16,770 nt of DNA from CAZAQS01 sp964486825 (GCA_964486825.1 CAZAQS010000097.1:1-16770), one strand, 5' to 3'; positions 1 through 8,047 are shown, counted from the first letter of the stretch. Notes: a model not told the origin generated them from the sequence alone. Translations and numbers: made by a program.

Positions 1-1125
1 TGGCGCTTCGTCCAAACCAGCTAGCAAGCTTCCTAACATCACTAGATCCGCCCCAGCCGTGATCGCTTTAACGATATCTCCACTATATTTGATGCCTCCA
101 TCTGCGATGATCGGCACATTAACGGGACGGGCAGCTTGGGAACAATTGTAGATCGCACTGATCTGGGGCATCCCTGCTCCAGAAATGACACGGGTGGTAC
201 AAATTGAACCGGCTCCCACTCCTACTTTTATAATGTTTGCCCCGGCCTCGATCAATGCCTTCGTCCCTTCGGCAGTTACGACATTTCCAGCAATGATTGG
301 CAGGTCGGGCCAATTACGGTGGATACGTTTTACCGCATCAATCACTCCGGCAGAATGGCCGTGGGCTGTATCCACAACCACCATATCCAATCCTGCCTCG
401 ACCATGTATTGAACCCGTTCTTCCACATCCTCGCCCACACCAACCGCGGCGCCGACCAGCAAACGCCCCTGATCGTCCCGGGCGGCATTTGGAAAATCAC
501 GCGATTTTTGGATATCTTTTACCGTTATCAAACCTTTGAGAATCCCCTTGTCATCTACAAGAGGCAGCTTCTCAATGCGGTGCTTTTGAAGCAACTTTTT
601 GGCTGCTTCTAAGTCGATCCCTACCTGAGCCGTAACCAGGGGAGATGAAGTCATAAACTCGCTTACTGGACGGTCGAAATCATGCGGTTCAACAAAGCGG
701 ATATCACGGTTGGTGAGGATCCCGACCAGGCCGCCACCATCTGTAGTAACCGGAACACCACTGATATGGTAGTTCGACATGATGGCTTCTGCCTCACGTA
801 GTGGAGCGGAAGGGGGAAGGGTTATAGGCTCGACGATCATACCCGATTGAGAACGCTTGACTTTATCAACCTCTGCAGCCTGGGCCTGCGGGGCCATATT
901 TCTATGAATGATCCCCAAGCCCCCCTCTCTTGCCATGGCTATCGCCAGGCGAGCTTCTGTGACAGTGTCCATGGCCGCGGATAAAATGGGGATATTGAGC
1001 CTGATTTTTGGCGTGAGTTGTGTGGATACATCTGTCTGGTTGGGAAGAACCTGGGCAAAACCCGGTTCTACCAGTACATCATCGAAGGTGAGCGCCTCAA
1101 AGCGGTTGAAAAGTTCCTCGTTCAT
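1..1125 (-). CDS. guaB: IMP dehydrogenase, 3' end cut by window edge
   Basis: Inosine-5'-monophosphate dehydrogenase oxidises IMP to XMP with NAD+, the committed step of GMP synthesis, in the cytoplasm. The minus strand reads 375 codons without a stop from ATG at 1125 to the window edge, so the C-terminus is missing. The N-terminus reads MNEELFNRFEALTFDDVLVEP, and an ILSAAMDTVTE stretch follows; both are IMPDH hallmarks. Two CBS domains lie at about residues 95-215, with HISGVPV and HRIEKLPLVDD in them. A DTAHGHS motif and the catalytic loop GAGSICTTR follow, putting the catalytic Cys at residue 309. The usual loop form is GPGSICTTR, so the Pro is Ala here. AGGAGG at 1135-1130 is the ribosome site, 4 nt before the ATG. 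The gene follows purB by 30 nt and is probably cotranscribed with it. Identity is near certain. Confidence 0.96.
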   Translation of the reverse strand, partial: MNEELFNRFEALTFDDVLVEPGFAQVLPNQTDVSTQLTPKIRLNIPILSAAMDTVTEARLAIAMAREGGLGIIHRNMAPQAQAAEVDKVKRSQSGMIVEPITLPPSAPLREAEAIMSNYHISGVPVTTDGGGLVGILTNRDIRFVEPHDFDRPVSEFMTSSPLVTAQVGIDLEAAKKLLQKHRIEKLPLVDDKGILKGLITVKDIQKSRDFPNAARDDQGRLLVGAAVGVGEDVEERVQYMVEAGLDMVVVDTAHGHSAGVIDAVKRIHRNWPDLPIIAGNVVTAEGTKALIEAGANIIKVGVGAGSICTTRVISGAGMPQISAIYNCSQAARPVNVPIIADGGIKYSGDIVKAITAGADLVMLGSLLAGLDEAP

Positions 1126-1155
1126 TCTTCCTCCTGGGATTTCTCCTCATCGAAT

Positions 1156-2544
1156 TTAACCTACAAAGGCCCTGACTTGATCTGCCAGTTGGAGCGCCTT
1201 TCGCCCAGCATCCCCAGTGTATTTATCTACATCCATCAGCTCTTGCAAGGCGCCGGCATCCAAATACTTCTTAAGAATGGTGTCGCCAAGTAAACGCTCA
1301 ACCAGAGGGTTCCCCTCCCCATTTTGGACGGAACTCCAGGCTGCGAGTGCGTGCTCACGTAGACGTGCATGCATTTCCTGCCGGTCTGCCCCGGCCTTGG
1401 TAAGCGCCATCAGCACTCTCTCCGTAGCAGCGAAGGGACCGTAAATCTTTAAGTTACGTGAAATTGACTTTTCGTTTACTTTCAACCCTTTAAGAATCCT
1501 CGAACTCACGGTTAGAAGCTCGTCAGAAATCAAAAAAGCTTCCGGCAACATCGTACGGCGGTTGGCGCTATCATCCAAGGTACGCTCCAAAAGGGAATGA
1601 GCAGCATTATCCCAGGCGATGCGCGGGTATTGGGCAAGAGACCTGGCTAACGAGTCGATCTTTTCAGCATTGATCGGGTTGCGCTTAAAGGGCATAGCGG
1701 ATGAACCAACTTGCTTCTTGCCAAAGGGCTCCTCAATCTCTGCGATTGGCGGCGATTGGAGAATACGCAGATCGAAGGCAAACTTATACAAAGATCCGCC
1801 CATACCTGCAAGCGCTGAGACCACGTTGTACTCTTGCTTGCGAGGATATGTTTGTGTCGTTACAGGGAAAAATGGAATCCCTAGCCGGTCACTCAACCTG
1901 GCTTCGAAGCCGGCGAGCTGCTCAATTCCAATCAATTCTGAATAAGCCGCCCCGGTGCCAACCGCGCCTTTAAATCCCTTTCCCCGCAGCCCATTCCTTT
2001 CGTTGGTAAGCCACCTGAGGTCTTCCAGAAGGTCTTGTGCATACTGGCTGAAACGGTAACCAAGCGTAGAAGGCTCGGCAGGTTGGAGATGGGTGTAACC
2101 CATGATTGGAATTTCTGCCCATATCTCGATCTTCCCGGCTAAATCCAACAGGAGAGCGCTAAGCTTGTCAAGAATTAAATCAAGAGATTGGCGGATACGC
2201 AGGACGTCGGCATTGTCCTCGATGTCCATAGAGGTCGCACCCATATGGAGGATTCCACCACCGACAGGACATTGTTCGGCGAAAGTCTTGAGCTCTGCCA
2301 TCAAGTCATGGTGAATTTGAGATTCGATCTCTAAAGCGCGCTCCAGATCCACATCCCCGGCATGAGTGCGTAAATCATCCAACTGTTCGGTCTTAACCAG
2401 GCCGAACTCCCCCTGTACCTCAGCCAAAGCGAGCCATATTTGACGCCATAGACGGCGTTTATTAGCCTCACTCCAAATTGCGCGCATTTGAGGGGATGCG
2501 TACCGCCATGAAAACGGGGATAAATAAATTTCGTAATCATTCAT
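1156..2544 (-). CDS. purB: Adenylosuccinate lyase
   Basis: Cytoplasmic fumarase/aspartase-superfamily lyase that releases fumarate from SAICAR (towards IMP) and from adenylosuccinate (towards AMP). From ATG 2544 it is 462 aa, normal for the family. Visible are the substrate-binding GATSMDIEDNAD block (about 102-113), the TH pair with His152 before LQPAEPST, and the superfamily signature SSAMPFKRNP at 281-290 carrying the catalytic Ser loop. The frame stays open upstream to 2706, but a TATAAT lies inside that extension at 2634-2629 and the extra residues are not family-like. ATG 2544 starts exactly where homology-type sequence (YLSPFSWRYASPQMRAIW) begins. ATG 2565 (7 residues longer) is the only serious alternative. 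Neither has a clear Shine-Dalgarno, so the start is less certain than the identity. guaB follows after 30 nt, joining IMP synthesis to its GMP branch. Confidence 0.95.
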   Translation of the reverse strand: MNDYEIYLSPFSWRYASPQMRAIWSEANKRRLWRQIWLALAEVQGEFGLVKTEQLDDLRTHAGDVDLERALEIESQIHHDLMAELKTFAEQCPVGGGILHMGATSMDIEDNADVLRIRQSLDLILDKLSALLLDLAGKIEIWAEIPIMGYTHLQPAEPSTLGYRFSQYAQDLLEDLRWLTNERNGLRGKGFKGAVGTGAAYSELIGIEQLAGFEARLSDRLGIPFFPVTTQTYPRKQEYNVVSALAGMGGSLYKFAFDLRILQSPPIAEIEEPFGKKQVGSSAMPFKRNPINAEKIDSLARSLAQYPRIAWDNAAHSLLERTLDDSANRRTMLPEAFLISDELLTVSSRILKGLKVNEKSISRNLKIYGPFAATERVLMALTKAGADRQEMHARLREHALAAWSSVQNGEGNPLVERLLGDTILKKYLDAGALQELMDVDKYTGDAGRKALQLADQVRAFVG

Positions 2545-2628
2545 TGGATGGTGTCGGAGGTTCATCGTTCTGAGGGCCTGTTTTTGAGGCCTGCAGATTG
2601 GAGGTGCGTCAGATACGCGTTTCAATCG

Positions 2629-2657
2629 ATTATACGGAAAGGTATTGAGATTGGGAA
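2629..2657 (-). promoter_or_regulatory. Probable sigma70-type promoter of purB-guaB
   Basis: On the minus strand a perfect -10 TATAAT lies at 2634-2629, 17 nt after a weak -35 TTCCCA at 2657-2652. Transcription would begin near 2622, giving a leader of about 78 nt before the purB ATG at 2544. No purine riboswitch fold was recognised in the leader. Confidence 0.42.
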
Positions 2658-2699
2658 GGGAGATAATCAATGCCGCGACTAAATCCATCTCCCAGGGCA

Positions 2700-2729
2700 T
2701 TTCCATATTTCACCAAAGATGGCTATAAT
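2700..2729 (+). promoter_or_regulatory. Candidate promoter of the kinase-phosphatase-VWA-FHA operon
   Basis: A perfect TATAAT -10 box at 2724-2729 is preceded by TTTCCA (2700-2705; 4 of 6 matches to the -35 consensus) with an 18-nt spacer. It would start transcripts near 2736 and leave a leader of about 180 nt before the CTG at 2918. The weaker pair at 2827/2851 is an alternative or second promoter. Confidence 0.4.
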
Positions 2730-2917
2730 TAACACACCTTTGGCCTTGTGGCCGCTTTTTCGAATTCCCTTAACGTTGGCCTGCAGGATTAGCATTCAAT
2801 CCTTACCAATTGAGCTGGCAATTATCTTGCAATCAAGTATCCAGTTAGAGTAAAAAATCGTAGTTCCCCGGAATTACAACTACAATTACTGGTAGATTAT
2901 CAACAAGGAGGAAGACC

Positions 2918-4795
2918 CTGGAAACCCAACGGATCAGTAAAGATTTCGAGCCAGAGCAACCCCAAGAGCAGCTTCGCCCAGGAGGTATGCTGGGAAACCG
3001 GTACCTGATCCAGGGCGTTATAGGCGTCGGTGGTATGGGGGCTGTTTACCGTGCCAGAGACATGCACTTCCCCAATGTGGAAAAGAGTGTGGCTGTAAAG
3101 GAAATGGTGAACCAGGGGCGCGACCCGGTGATACGAGATACCATTGTCAGAAATTTTGAACGGGAAGCCAATATCCTTGCTACATTAACTCATCCAGGTA
3201 TCCCGCGTATCTATGATTACTTTACACATAACGAACGCTCTTACCTTATCCTGGAATTTATTGATGGCAAAGATCTGGAAGCTCTCCTGGAGGAAACGGT
3301 AGGTTTAATTCCCGAAGCCCAGGTCATTGCCTGGGCAGTCGAGCTGTGCGACGTTCTGCATTACCTCCACACCCATAAACCTGAACAGATTATTTTCAGG
3401 GATATGAAACCCTCGAATATCATGATCAACCAGCATAACCACGTTGTGTTGATCGACTTTGGGATTGCCAAGCCTTTTGAATTGGGGCCAAAAGGCACTA
3501 TGATTGGGACAGAGGGATATTCCCCTCCAGAACAATATCGGGGAGAAGCTACACACCTAGCAGATATCTATGCTCTAGGAGCAACGATGCACCACTTGCT
3601 GACGAAACGTGACCCTAGGCTAGAAGCCCCATTTTCTTTCAGTGAGAGGCCGATCAGGGAGATCAATCCAGAAGTCTCCTTGGAGTTGGAAACCATCATC
3701 TATACCGCGGTCCATTACAATCCTGAAAACCGGTTTCCGAGCGCGCAAGAAATGAAGGAAGCCCTCCTGGCAATCGCTCACCAAGCTACGCCTGCCAGCA
3801 ATAAGGTTGTACCAAACCTTGTTACTGCCAAAGCGGGAAGCACTAAGCTGGTTTGGAGCTTTGAAAGCGAAGACGAAATTCGTGGCACGGCTGCCTGCGA
3901 TAACAATGTGTTGTATTTTGGATCCTACGACAACAACCTGTACGCTTTGGACGCCATCACCGGTGAATTCATCTGGAAATATCCTACCGATGGGGGAATC
4001 GTGAGTAAACCGGTTGTCGAGGACGATAATATTTATATTGGATCCGAAGACAGGCGCGTCCATGCCGTTTATGCTCGTTCCGGAAAGGTCATTTGGACGT
4101 ATTATACAAACGGTGAGGTGCGATCTTCTCCCCATCATTCTGATGGACATATATTTATCGGTTCAGATGATGGGCATCTATATGCAATTAATGCCTTAAT
4201 CGGAAGAAAAGCCTGGGAGATAAATATCGGAGCGCCAGTCCGGTCGACTCCCATGATCCACAATGACTTGATCTATTTTGGAGCCGAAAATGGGGAGTTC
4301 TTTTGTACGGATTTGAGCGGAAAGATTAAGTGGCGGTTTAAAGCCAAACGAGCAATTACTTCTTCAGCCGTTGTTCATCAGGGGATGGTCTTCTTTGGCT
4401 CAGTCGACTCGACCCTGTATGCTTTGGATGCAAAAACAGGTTGGGTCATCTGGCGTTACCGTTTGAACAGGCCTACCATTTCAACCCCATATATATCAGA
4501 AAATTACTTATTTGTTGGCGCTACGAGTGGCGATATCACCTGTCTGGATATTCGGACTGCAAAGGAAGTCTGGCATTTTTCCACCGACCACCAGGTCACC
4601 GGCTCGCCGCTCGTATTTAAAGACTCCCTTTACTGTGGTTCTGTAGACGGTCATCTCTACAGCTTAGAGTACCGAACAGGACGCCTGCGCTGGAAATTCC
4701 GGACGGAAGGCCCGATCACCGGAACTCCCATCGCGGAAGATGAAACTATCTATATCGGCTCGACAGATCATAGGCTTTACGCTCTAGCAGCTTGA
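2918..4795 (+). CDS. Ser/Thr protein kinase fused to an eight-repeat PQQ-type beta-propeller, probable CTG start
   Basis: Eukaryotic-type (Hanks) protein kinase. Numbering from CTG 2918 (625 aa), the kinase domain spans about 29-290: glycine loop GVGGMG 36-41, Lys61 in VAVKEM, Glu83, catalytic loop FRDMKPSN with Asp162 (Phe replaces the usual His of HRD), and DFG 180-182. The key Lys, Asp and DFG are present, so activity is expected. After a short linker, residues 312-625 are eight repeats of about 40 aa, each opening with a W-x-(F/Y)-like pair and carrying an (I/V)(Y/F)(F/I)GS-type strand, which should form a closed eight-blade PQQ/WD-like propeller. No signal peptide or membrane helix is seen, so it is probably cytosolic. 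AGGAGG at 2906-2911 sits 6 nt before CTG 2918. No ATG, GTG or TTG lies in frame between the stop at 2861 and ATG 2987, and the AGGAGG before 2987 is only 1 nt away. The ATG start would give 602 aa and a complete kinase. PP2C follows after 28 nt. Confidence 0.9.
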   Translation: METQRISKDFEPEQPQEQLRPGGMLGNRYLIQGVIGVGGMGAVYRARDMHFPNVEKSVAVKEMVNQGRDPVIRDTIVRNFEREANILATLTHPGIPRIYDYFTHNERSYLILEFIDGKDLEALLEETVGLIPEAQVIAWAVELCDVLHYLHTHKPEQIIFRDMKPSNIMINQHNHVVLIDFGIAKPFELGPKGTMIGTEGYSPPEQYRGEATHLADIYALGATMHHLLTKRDPRLEAPFSFSERPIREINPEVSLELETIIYTAVHYNPENRFPSAQEMKEALLAIAHQATPASNKVVPNLVTAKAGSTKLVWSFESEDEIRGTAACDNNVLYFGSYDNNLYALDAITGEFIWKYPTDGGIVSKPVVEDDNIYIGSEDRRVHAVYARSGKVIWTYYTNGEVRSSPHHSDGHIFIGSDDGHLYAINALIGRKAWEINIGAPVRSTPMIHNDLIYFGAENGEFFCTDLSGKIKWRFKAKRAITSSAVVHQGMVFFGSVDSTLYALDAKTGWVIWRYRLNRPTISTPYISENYLFVGATSGDITCLDIRTAKEVWHFSTDHQVTGSPLVFKDSLYCGSVDGHLYSLEYRTGRLRWKFRTEGPITGTPIAEDETIYIGSTDHRLYALAA

Positions 4796-4823
4796 CAACC
4801 TTTGCAGCACCGGAGATCTCTGA

Positions 4824-5717
4824 GTGACAACATTCATCCAAAAACTATTTCGTAAGAGCAAGCCCTCCCAATCTCAAGAAGAAGAGGCTTCGTTATTAGA
4901 GCCACCGGAAACAATTTCAAGTACCGAGGCAGAGGAGCCCCTCGACCCAGCACAATTAATCGTTGGCTGCGCTCAATCGGTGGGTCAACAACGAGATCAT
5001 AATGAAGATGCCCTCTTCACATTGACAACCACGCTGGCGAGCGATACGCGCCAGATTCCATTCGGCCTCTATATCATCGCAGATGGCATGGGGGGGCACC
5101 AGCATGGCGAAGTAGCCAGCGCGCTCGCCATCCGCGCGATGGCAGGTCATGTCATCCGTGAGCTCTACCTGCCTTTGTTCAATTTAATTGACCGGGCTCC
5201 CCGGCATTCCCTTCAGGAAACAATGGAAACAGGTGTAGAGGAAGCCAACCAGGCCGTACTTAAAAAGGATATGGGAGGCGGTACAACACTGACAGCCACC
5301 TTGATTTTAGGAGACCGCCTAACGATAGCTCATGTAGGAGATAGCCGGGCTTATTTGATTGATATGGAACGAAATATTGAGGTTCTCACCCGAGATCACT
5401 CCTTGGTTAAGCGCCTGGTGGAATTGGGCCAGATATCGCCGGCGGAAGCAGCTATCCATCCCCAACGGAATGTACTTTACCGGGCCCTGGGGCAGGGTGA
5501 ACCTTTTGTGCCCGATATCATCACCGCCCCGCTCCCCCACCCCGGCTACCTGCTCCTGTGTTCAGATGGTTTATGGGGCGTAGTGGAGCAGGAAGAGATG
5601 ATCGATATCATTTTTTCAACACCTCACCCAGAACAAGCCTGCCAGAAGCTTGTGCAGGAAGCAAATAACGCTGGTGGACCCGATAATATATCTGCAATTC
5701 TGGTCAGAATGCCTTAA
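4824..5717 (+). CDS. PP2C-family Ser/Thr protein phosphatase
   Basis: Metal-dependent (Mn/Mg) PPM/PP2C phosphatase that would remove phosphate from Ser/Thr of targets of the adjacent kinase, in the cytosol. It has 297 aa from a GTG at 4824, with GGAGA 7 nt upstream. After an acidic, Ser-rich N-terminal tail of about 45 residues, the family motifs appear in order: RDHNED (57-62), ADGMGGH (86-92), GGTTLTATL (152-160), AHVGDSRAYLI, the TRDHS motif with LVELGQIS and HPQRNVLYRALG, CSDGLWGV (246-253) and GGPDNIS (284-290). The metal-binding Asp residues 62, 87, 248 and 287 are all present, so it should be active. It has no transmembrane segment. Its place 28 nt behind the kinase gene is the classic writer/eraser pairing. 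Confidence 0.95.
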   Translation: MTTFIQKLFRKSKPSQSQEEEASLLEPPETISSTEAEEPLDPAQLIVGCAQSVGQQRDHNEDALFTLTTTLASDTRQIPFGLYIIADGMGGHQHGEVASALAIRAMAGHVIRELYLPLFNLIDRAPRHSLQETMETGVEEANQAVLKKDMGGGTTLTATLILGDRLTIAHVGDSRAYLIDMERNIEVLTRDHSLVKRLVELGQISPAEAAIHPQRNVLYRALGQGEPFVPDIITAPLPHPGYLLLCSDGLWGVVEQEEMIDIIFSTPHPEQACQKLVQEANNAGGPDNISAILVRMP

Positions 5718-5775
5718 CCATCCATGTAATACCGTTTTGTCTTAATCAGGTTCCTTATAGCTGGTCACTTTTCTG

Positions 5776-7239
5776 ATGTCTAAGAACTCGAACCTTTACG
5801 CCCGCTTAGATCTACCCATTGGCGCGACGCCAGAAGAGGTGCGCCGCGCCTACAGAGAGGCTGCCCGGCGACTTCACCCCGATAAAAATGTTGAGGTTGG
5901 CGATACACAGCTTTTTCTAGAAATCCAGGAAGCCTATGAGATCCTTTCTGATCCGGAAAGACGATCCGAATATGACTCTTCTCTCGGACATGATCTGGCT
6001 AACCCTCAGCCATTAAAAGTCAATACTCTTTACAGCCGCTCAAAACTGCCCAGGATTAAAGAACCCCAACTGATCTACTCTACCATTGGCATCACAACCC
6101 AGGGAGATGAGAACTCTTCTTTAACTCCTCCCACTAATCTATGCCTGGTGATCGATTCGTCCACATCGATGCAGGGAGTCTGCATGGATACGGTCAAGGA
6201 AACCGCTATCGAATTAACTCGCCAGATGAAACCGACAGATATATTTTCCCTGGTCTCATTTAATGACCGGGCAGAGGTATTGATTTCAGGTGGAACAAGT
6301 CAGGATTATTCAAAGTTCGCTTCTACCATACGTATGCTTCAAACAGGCGGCGGGACGGAGATCTTCCAGGGATTGCAAGCAGGTGTAACCGAGGTAACCA
6401 ATCATCGCCGGAGAGGGAGCCTCAATCATGTGATCTTGTTGACAGATGGCCACACCTATGGAGATGAGGCTGCTTGCCTGGATCTCGCAAATGAGGCAGC
6501 TTCATTCGGGATAGGCATCACCACCCTTGGAATAGGCACACGCTGGAATGATATCTTCCTTGATTCAATTGCTTCCCGTACGGGTGGTACCAGCATCTAT
6601 ATTGCTGGTCCAGAACAGATCCATACTTCTTTAAGTGAAGTTTTCAATGGAATCAGCAAAACTTATGCTGAAAACATAACTTACCAATTTGAACTAGGCC
6701 CTGCAGTAGAATTGAAATACGCTTTCCGCCTGCAACCAGAGGCCGGTCCATTAGGGATTGAATCCCCTCTAAAGATCGGCAGCATTCCCAAAAACGGAAA
6801 CAGCAGTTTGATCCTCGAGTTCTTGGTTCAGGAAGTACCCAGGGATGTGAATTACCTGTATTTGGCAAAAGGCCGCCTTTCGCTCAGCAATCCGTCCCCA
6901 CATGACCTGCCTATCGATATCCGCTTGGATCTGACTAGAGAAATCGGATCCACTACGACATTCGAAACGCCCCCTCCTTCGATCATGCAAGCCATGTCAA
7001 GGTTAACGCTTTACAGGATGCAGGAGCAAGCACAGAAAGAGCTGAAAGCAGGGCATTCAAAAGAAGCAACCCGGCGGTTACAAAACCTGGCTACCCACTT
7101 ATTATCCATGGGCGAAAGCGATCTGGCTCTGGCTGTGCTCAAAGAAGTGGACAATATCCAGAAATCCCACAGCTTGAGCGAAGAAGGGATCAAACGAATT
7201 AAATATGGAACCAGGTCACTTGTTAAACCCCCTTCTTGA
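5776..7239 (+). CDS. J-domain/VWA-domain fusion protein
   Basis: A 487-aa protein with an N-terminal DnaJ-type J-domain (about 5-68) including the diagnostic HPD at 34-36, needed to stimulate a DnaK/Hsp70 partner. The Gly/Phe-rich and zinc-finger regions of true DnaJ are absent (class III J-protein). A von Willebrand factor A domain spans about 120-295, with an intact metal-ion-dependent adhesion site: DSSTS 127-131, Thr194 in GGGTEI and Asp224 in LLTDG. A beta-rich stretch (about 298-410) and a helical, TPR-like tail (about 415-480) follow. No signal peptide or membrane helix is seen. ATG 5776 is the only standard start after the in-frame stop at 5758, but its Shine-Dalgarno is poor. Between PP2C and FHA genes, it is likely an adaptor or substrate-presenting component of the phospho-signalling module. 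The domains are clear; the exact role is inferred. Confidence 0.92.
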   Translation: MSKNSNLYARLDLPIGATPEEVRRAYREAARRLHPDKNVEVGDTQLFLEIQEAYEILSDPERRSEYDSSLGHDLANPQPLKVNTLYSRSKLPRIKEPQLIYSTIGITTQGDENSSLTPPTNLCLVIDSSTSMQGVCMDTVKETAIELTRQMKPTDIFSLVSFNDRAEVLISGGTSQDYSKFASTIRMLQTGGGTEIFQGLQAGVTEVTNHRRRGSLNHVILLTDGHTYGDEAACLDLANEAASFGIGITTLGIGTRWNDIFLDSIASRTGGTSIYIAGPEQIHTSLSEVFNGISKTYAENITYQFELGPAVELKYAFRLQPEAGPLGIESPLKIGSIPKNGNSSLILEFLVQEVPRDVNYLYLAKGRLSLSNPSPHDLPIDIRLDLTREIGSTTTFETPPPSIMQAMSRLTLYRMQEQAQKELKAGHSKEATRRLQNLATHLLSMGESDLALAVLKEVDNIQKSHSLSEEGIKRIKYGTRSLVKPPS

Positions 7240-7287
7240 TGCTGGTTTAGTTTTGGAAGCACGCTCGTGCATATCAGGAGATAAACC

Positions 7288-7782
7288 ATGATCAGTTGTA
7301 AATCCTGCCGGAGTACTTTGGTAACAGGTGCATTATATTGCCTGGATTGCGGAGCTCCTTTGGTTCAACTTCCAAATAGCGAAAGCAAATCGGCGCAACC
7401 AGAGCGTGAGGCGGATTTCGAAATCAACCCTCCTGCCAACAAGATACCCTTGATTTCCGTTGTTTCATTGCACGTCATTGAATTCGGTCAGATCATATCC
7501 TTAACAGGCCGACAGGAATTTACACTCGGTAGATCCGCTGGAAGCCAATCAATTTTACCGGATATAGACCTGGCGCCTTTCGAAGCTTATGAAAGAGGGA
7601 CTTCCCGTTTACACGCTTCGATAAAATTGGATGGTCAATTTGTTTCGATCACCGACCTGGGTTCTGTAAATGGAACTCTTTTGAATGGAAAAACAATGCC
7701 TGTTCACGAGCCCCAGCCTCTGAGCAATGGCGATATGATCTCTCTCGGAGAGTTAAAGGTCCAAATCCTCATCCCCTGGTAG
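7288..7782 (+). CDS. Zinc-ribbon/FHA-domain phosphothreonine-binding protein
   Basis: A 164-aa cytosolic protein. The N-terminus is a short zinc ribbon with Cys4, Cys7, Cys18 and Cys21 (CxxC-x10-CxxC). A polar linker leads to a forkhead-associated domain at about 55-162. The FHA phosphothreonine-binding residues are recognisable: Gly81-Arg82 in FTLGRS, Ser106-Arg107 and His109 in SRLHAS, and Asn128-Gly129-Thr130 in SVNGTLLNG. FHA domains read pThr marks, so this is the probable reader of the kinase at 2918, or a substrate that recruits other partners. ATG 7288 has AGGAG about 8 nt upstream. It lies 48 nt after the J-VWA gene and 22 nt before the 80-aa gene. The domain calls are strong; partners are inferred from neighbourhood. 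Confidence 0.93.
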   Translation: MISCKSCRSTLVTGALYCLDCGAPLVQLPNSESKSAQPEREADFEINPPANKIPLISVVSLHVIEFGQIISLTGRQEFTLGRSAGSQSILPDIDLAPFEAYERGTSRLHASIKLDGQFVSITDLGSVNGTLLNGKTMPVHEPQPLSNGDMISLGELKVQILIPW

Positions 7783-7792
7783 ATGGAGGCGC

Positions 7793-7798
7793 TATAAT
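7793..7798 (+). promoter_or_regulatory. TATAAT box 6 nt before an ATG: possible internal leaderless promoter
   Basis: A perfect TATAAT occupies 7793-7798, and the next start codon is at 7805. A transcript from this box would begin at or next to that ATG, as in leaderless mRNAs. No good -35 is present at 16-18 nt upstream. A GGAGG at 7785-7789 is 15 nt from the ATG, farther than usual. It could supply extra transcription of the 80-aa gene and the response regulator. Confidence 0.3.
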
Positions 7799-7804
7799 AA
7801 AGCT

Positions 7805-8047
7805 ATGGCAATTACAATTATTCTACACATTCAGAACGAAGAGGCAGTTGTAGGGGAGGTTGATGAGTTACCTGGATCTACAGATAATATCATCAGCGTT
7901 ATCAATCCCAGGAGGATTGATGGAAAAGACCTGCATTACCTTTCGGAAAATGTAGTTAATGTGGTATGGCCCTTACATCGCGTCACTTTTATTGAAATTA
8001 TGCCTTCGAAGGAAGAAGAGGAGATCTTCGGATTCGTAAGGGAGTAA
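7805..8047 (+). CDS. Unrecognised 80-aa protein of the signalling operon
   Basis: I do not recognise this family. The protein is 80 aa with no Cys residue, signal peptide or membrane helix. The N-terminal half is beta-prone (AITIILHIQNEEAVVGEV), the middle has NPRRIDGKDLHYL and VVWPLHRVTFIEI, and the tail is acidic (KEEEEIFGFVRE). It looks like a small folded domain rather than random translation: codon use matches its neighbours, it fits exactly between the FHA gene (22-nt gap) and the response regulator (3-nt gap), and no competing frame is credible. ATG 7805 is the only standard start in frame near the upstream GGAGG, though the spacing is long (15 nt). Its placement suggests a small accessory or regulatory subunit, but function is unknown. 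Confidence 0.75.
   Translation: MAITIILHIQNEEAVVGEVDELPGSTDNIISVINPRRIDGKDLHYLSENVVNVVWPLHRVTFIEIMPSKEEEEIFGFVRE

Larger units (their letters stand above)
2545..2917. other. Divergent intergenic region between purB and the signalling operon
   Basis: This is a 373-nt stretch without a convincing gene. It holds the purB promoter on the minus strand and at least one candidate promoter for the kinase operon on the plus strand (entry at 2700-2729). A second, weaker plus-strand candidate is TTGCAA 2827-2832, an 18-nt gap and TAAAAA 2851-2856. Close to the kinase start is a 6-bp inverted repeat, GTAGTT 2860-2865 with AACTAC 2878-2883, and two copies of AATTAC (2872-2877 and 2884-2889). These could be a leader hairpin or operator, but nothing proves it. 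Confidence 0.5.

Noticed and set aside
2545..2706. N-terminal extension of purB up to an ATG at 2706 (516 aa)
   Set aside because: The extra residues are unlike adenylosuccinate lyases, there is no ribosome site, and a perfect minus-strand TATAAT (2634-2629) lies inside the extension.
3620..4150. Minus-strand open frame of 176 codons opposite the kinase-propeller gene
   Set aside because: It lies entirely within a well-supported gene on the other strand, has no ribosome site or recognisable domain, and is best seen as a shadow frame.
3851..4792. Propeller repeats read as a PQQ-dependent dehydrogenase
   Set aside because: There is no signal peptide, no quinoprotein active-site pattern, and the repeats are the C-terminal half of a cytosolic protein kinase.
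7259..7270. Inverted repeat GCACG-CT-CGTGC before the FHA gene
   Set aside because: The stem is short, the loop is tight and no T tract follows; it is not convincing as a terminator or operator.
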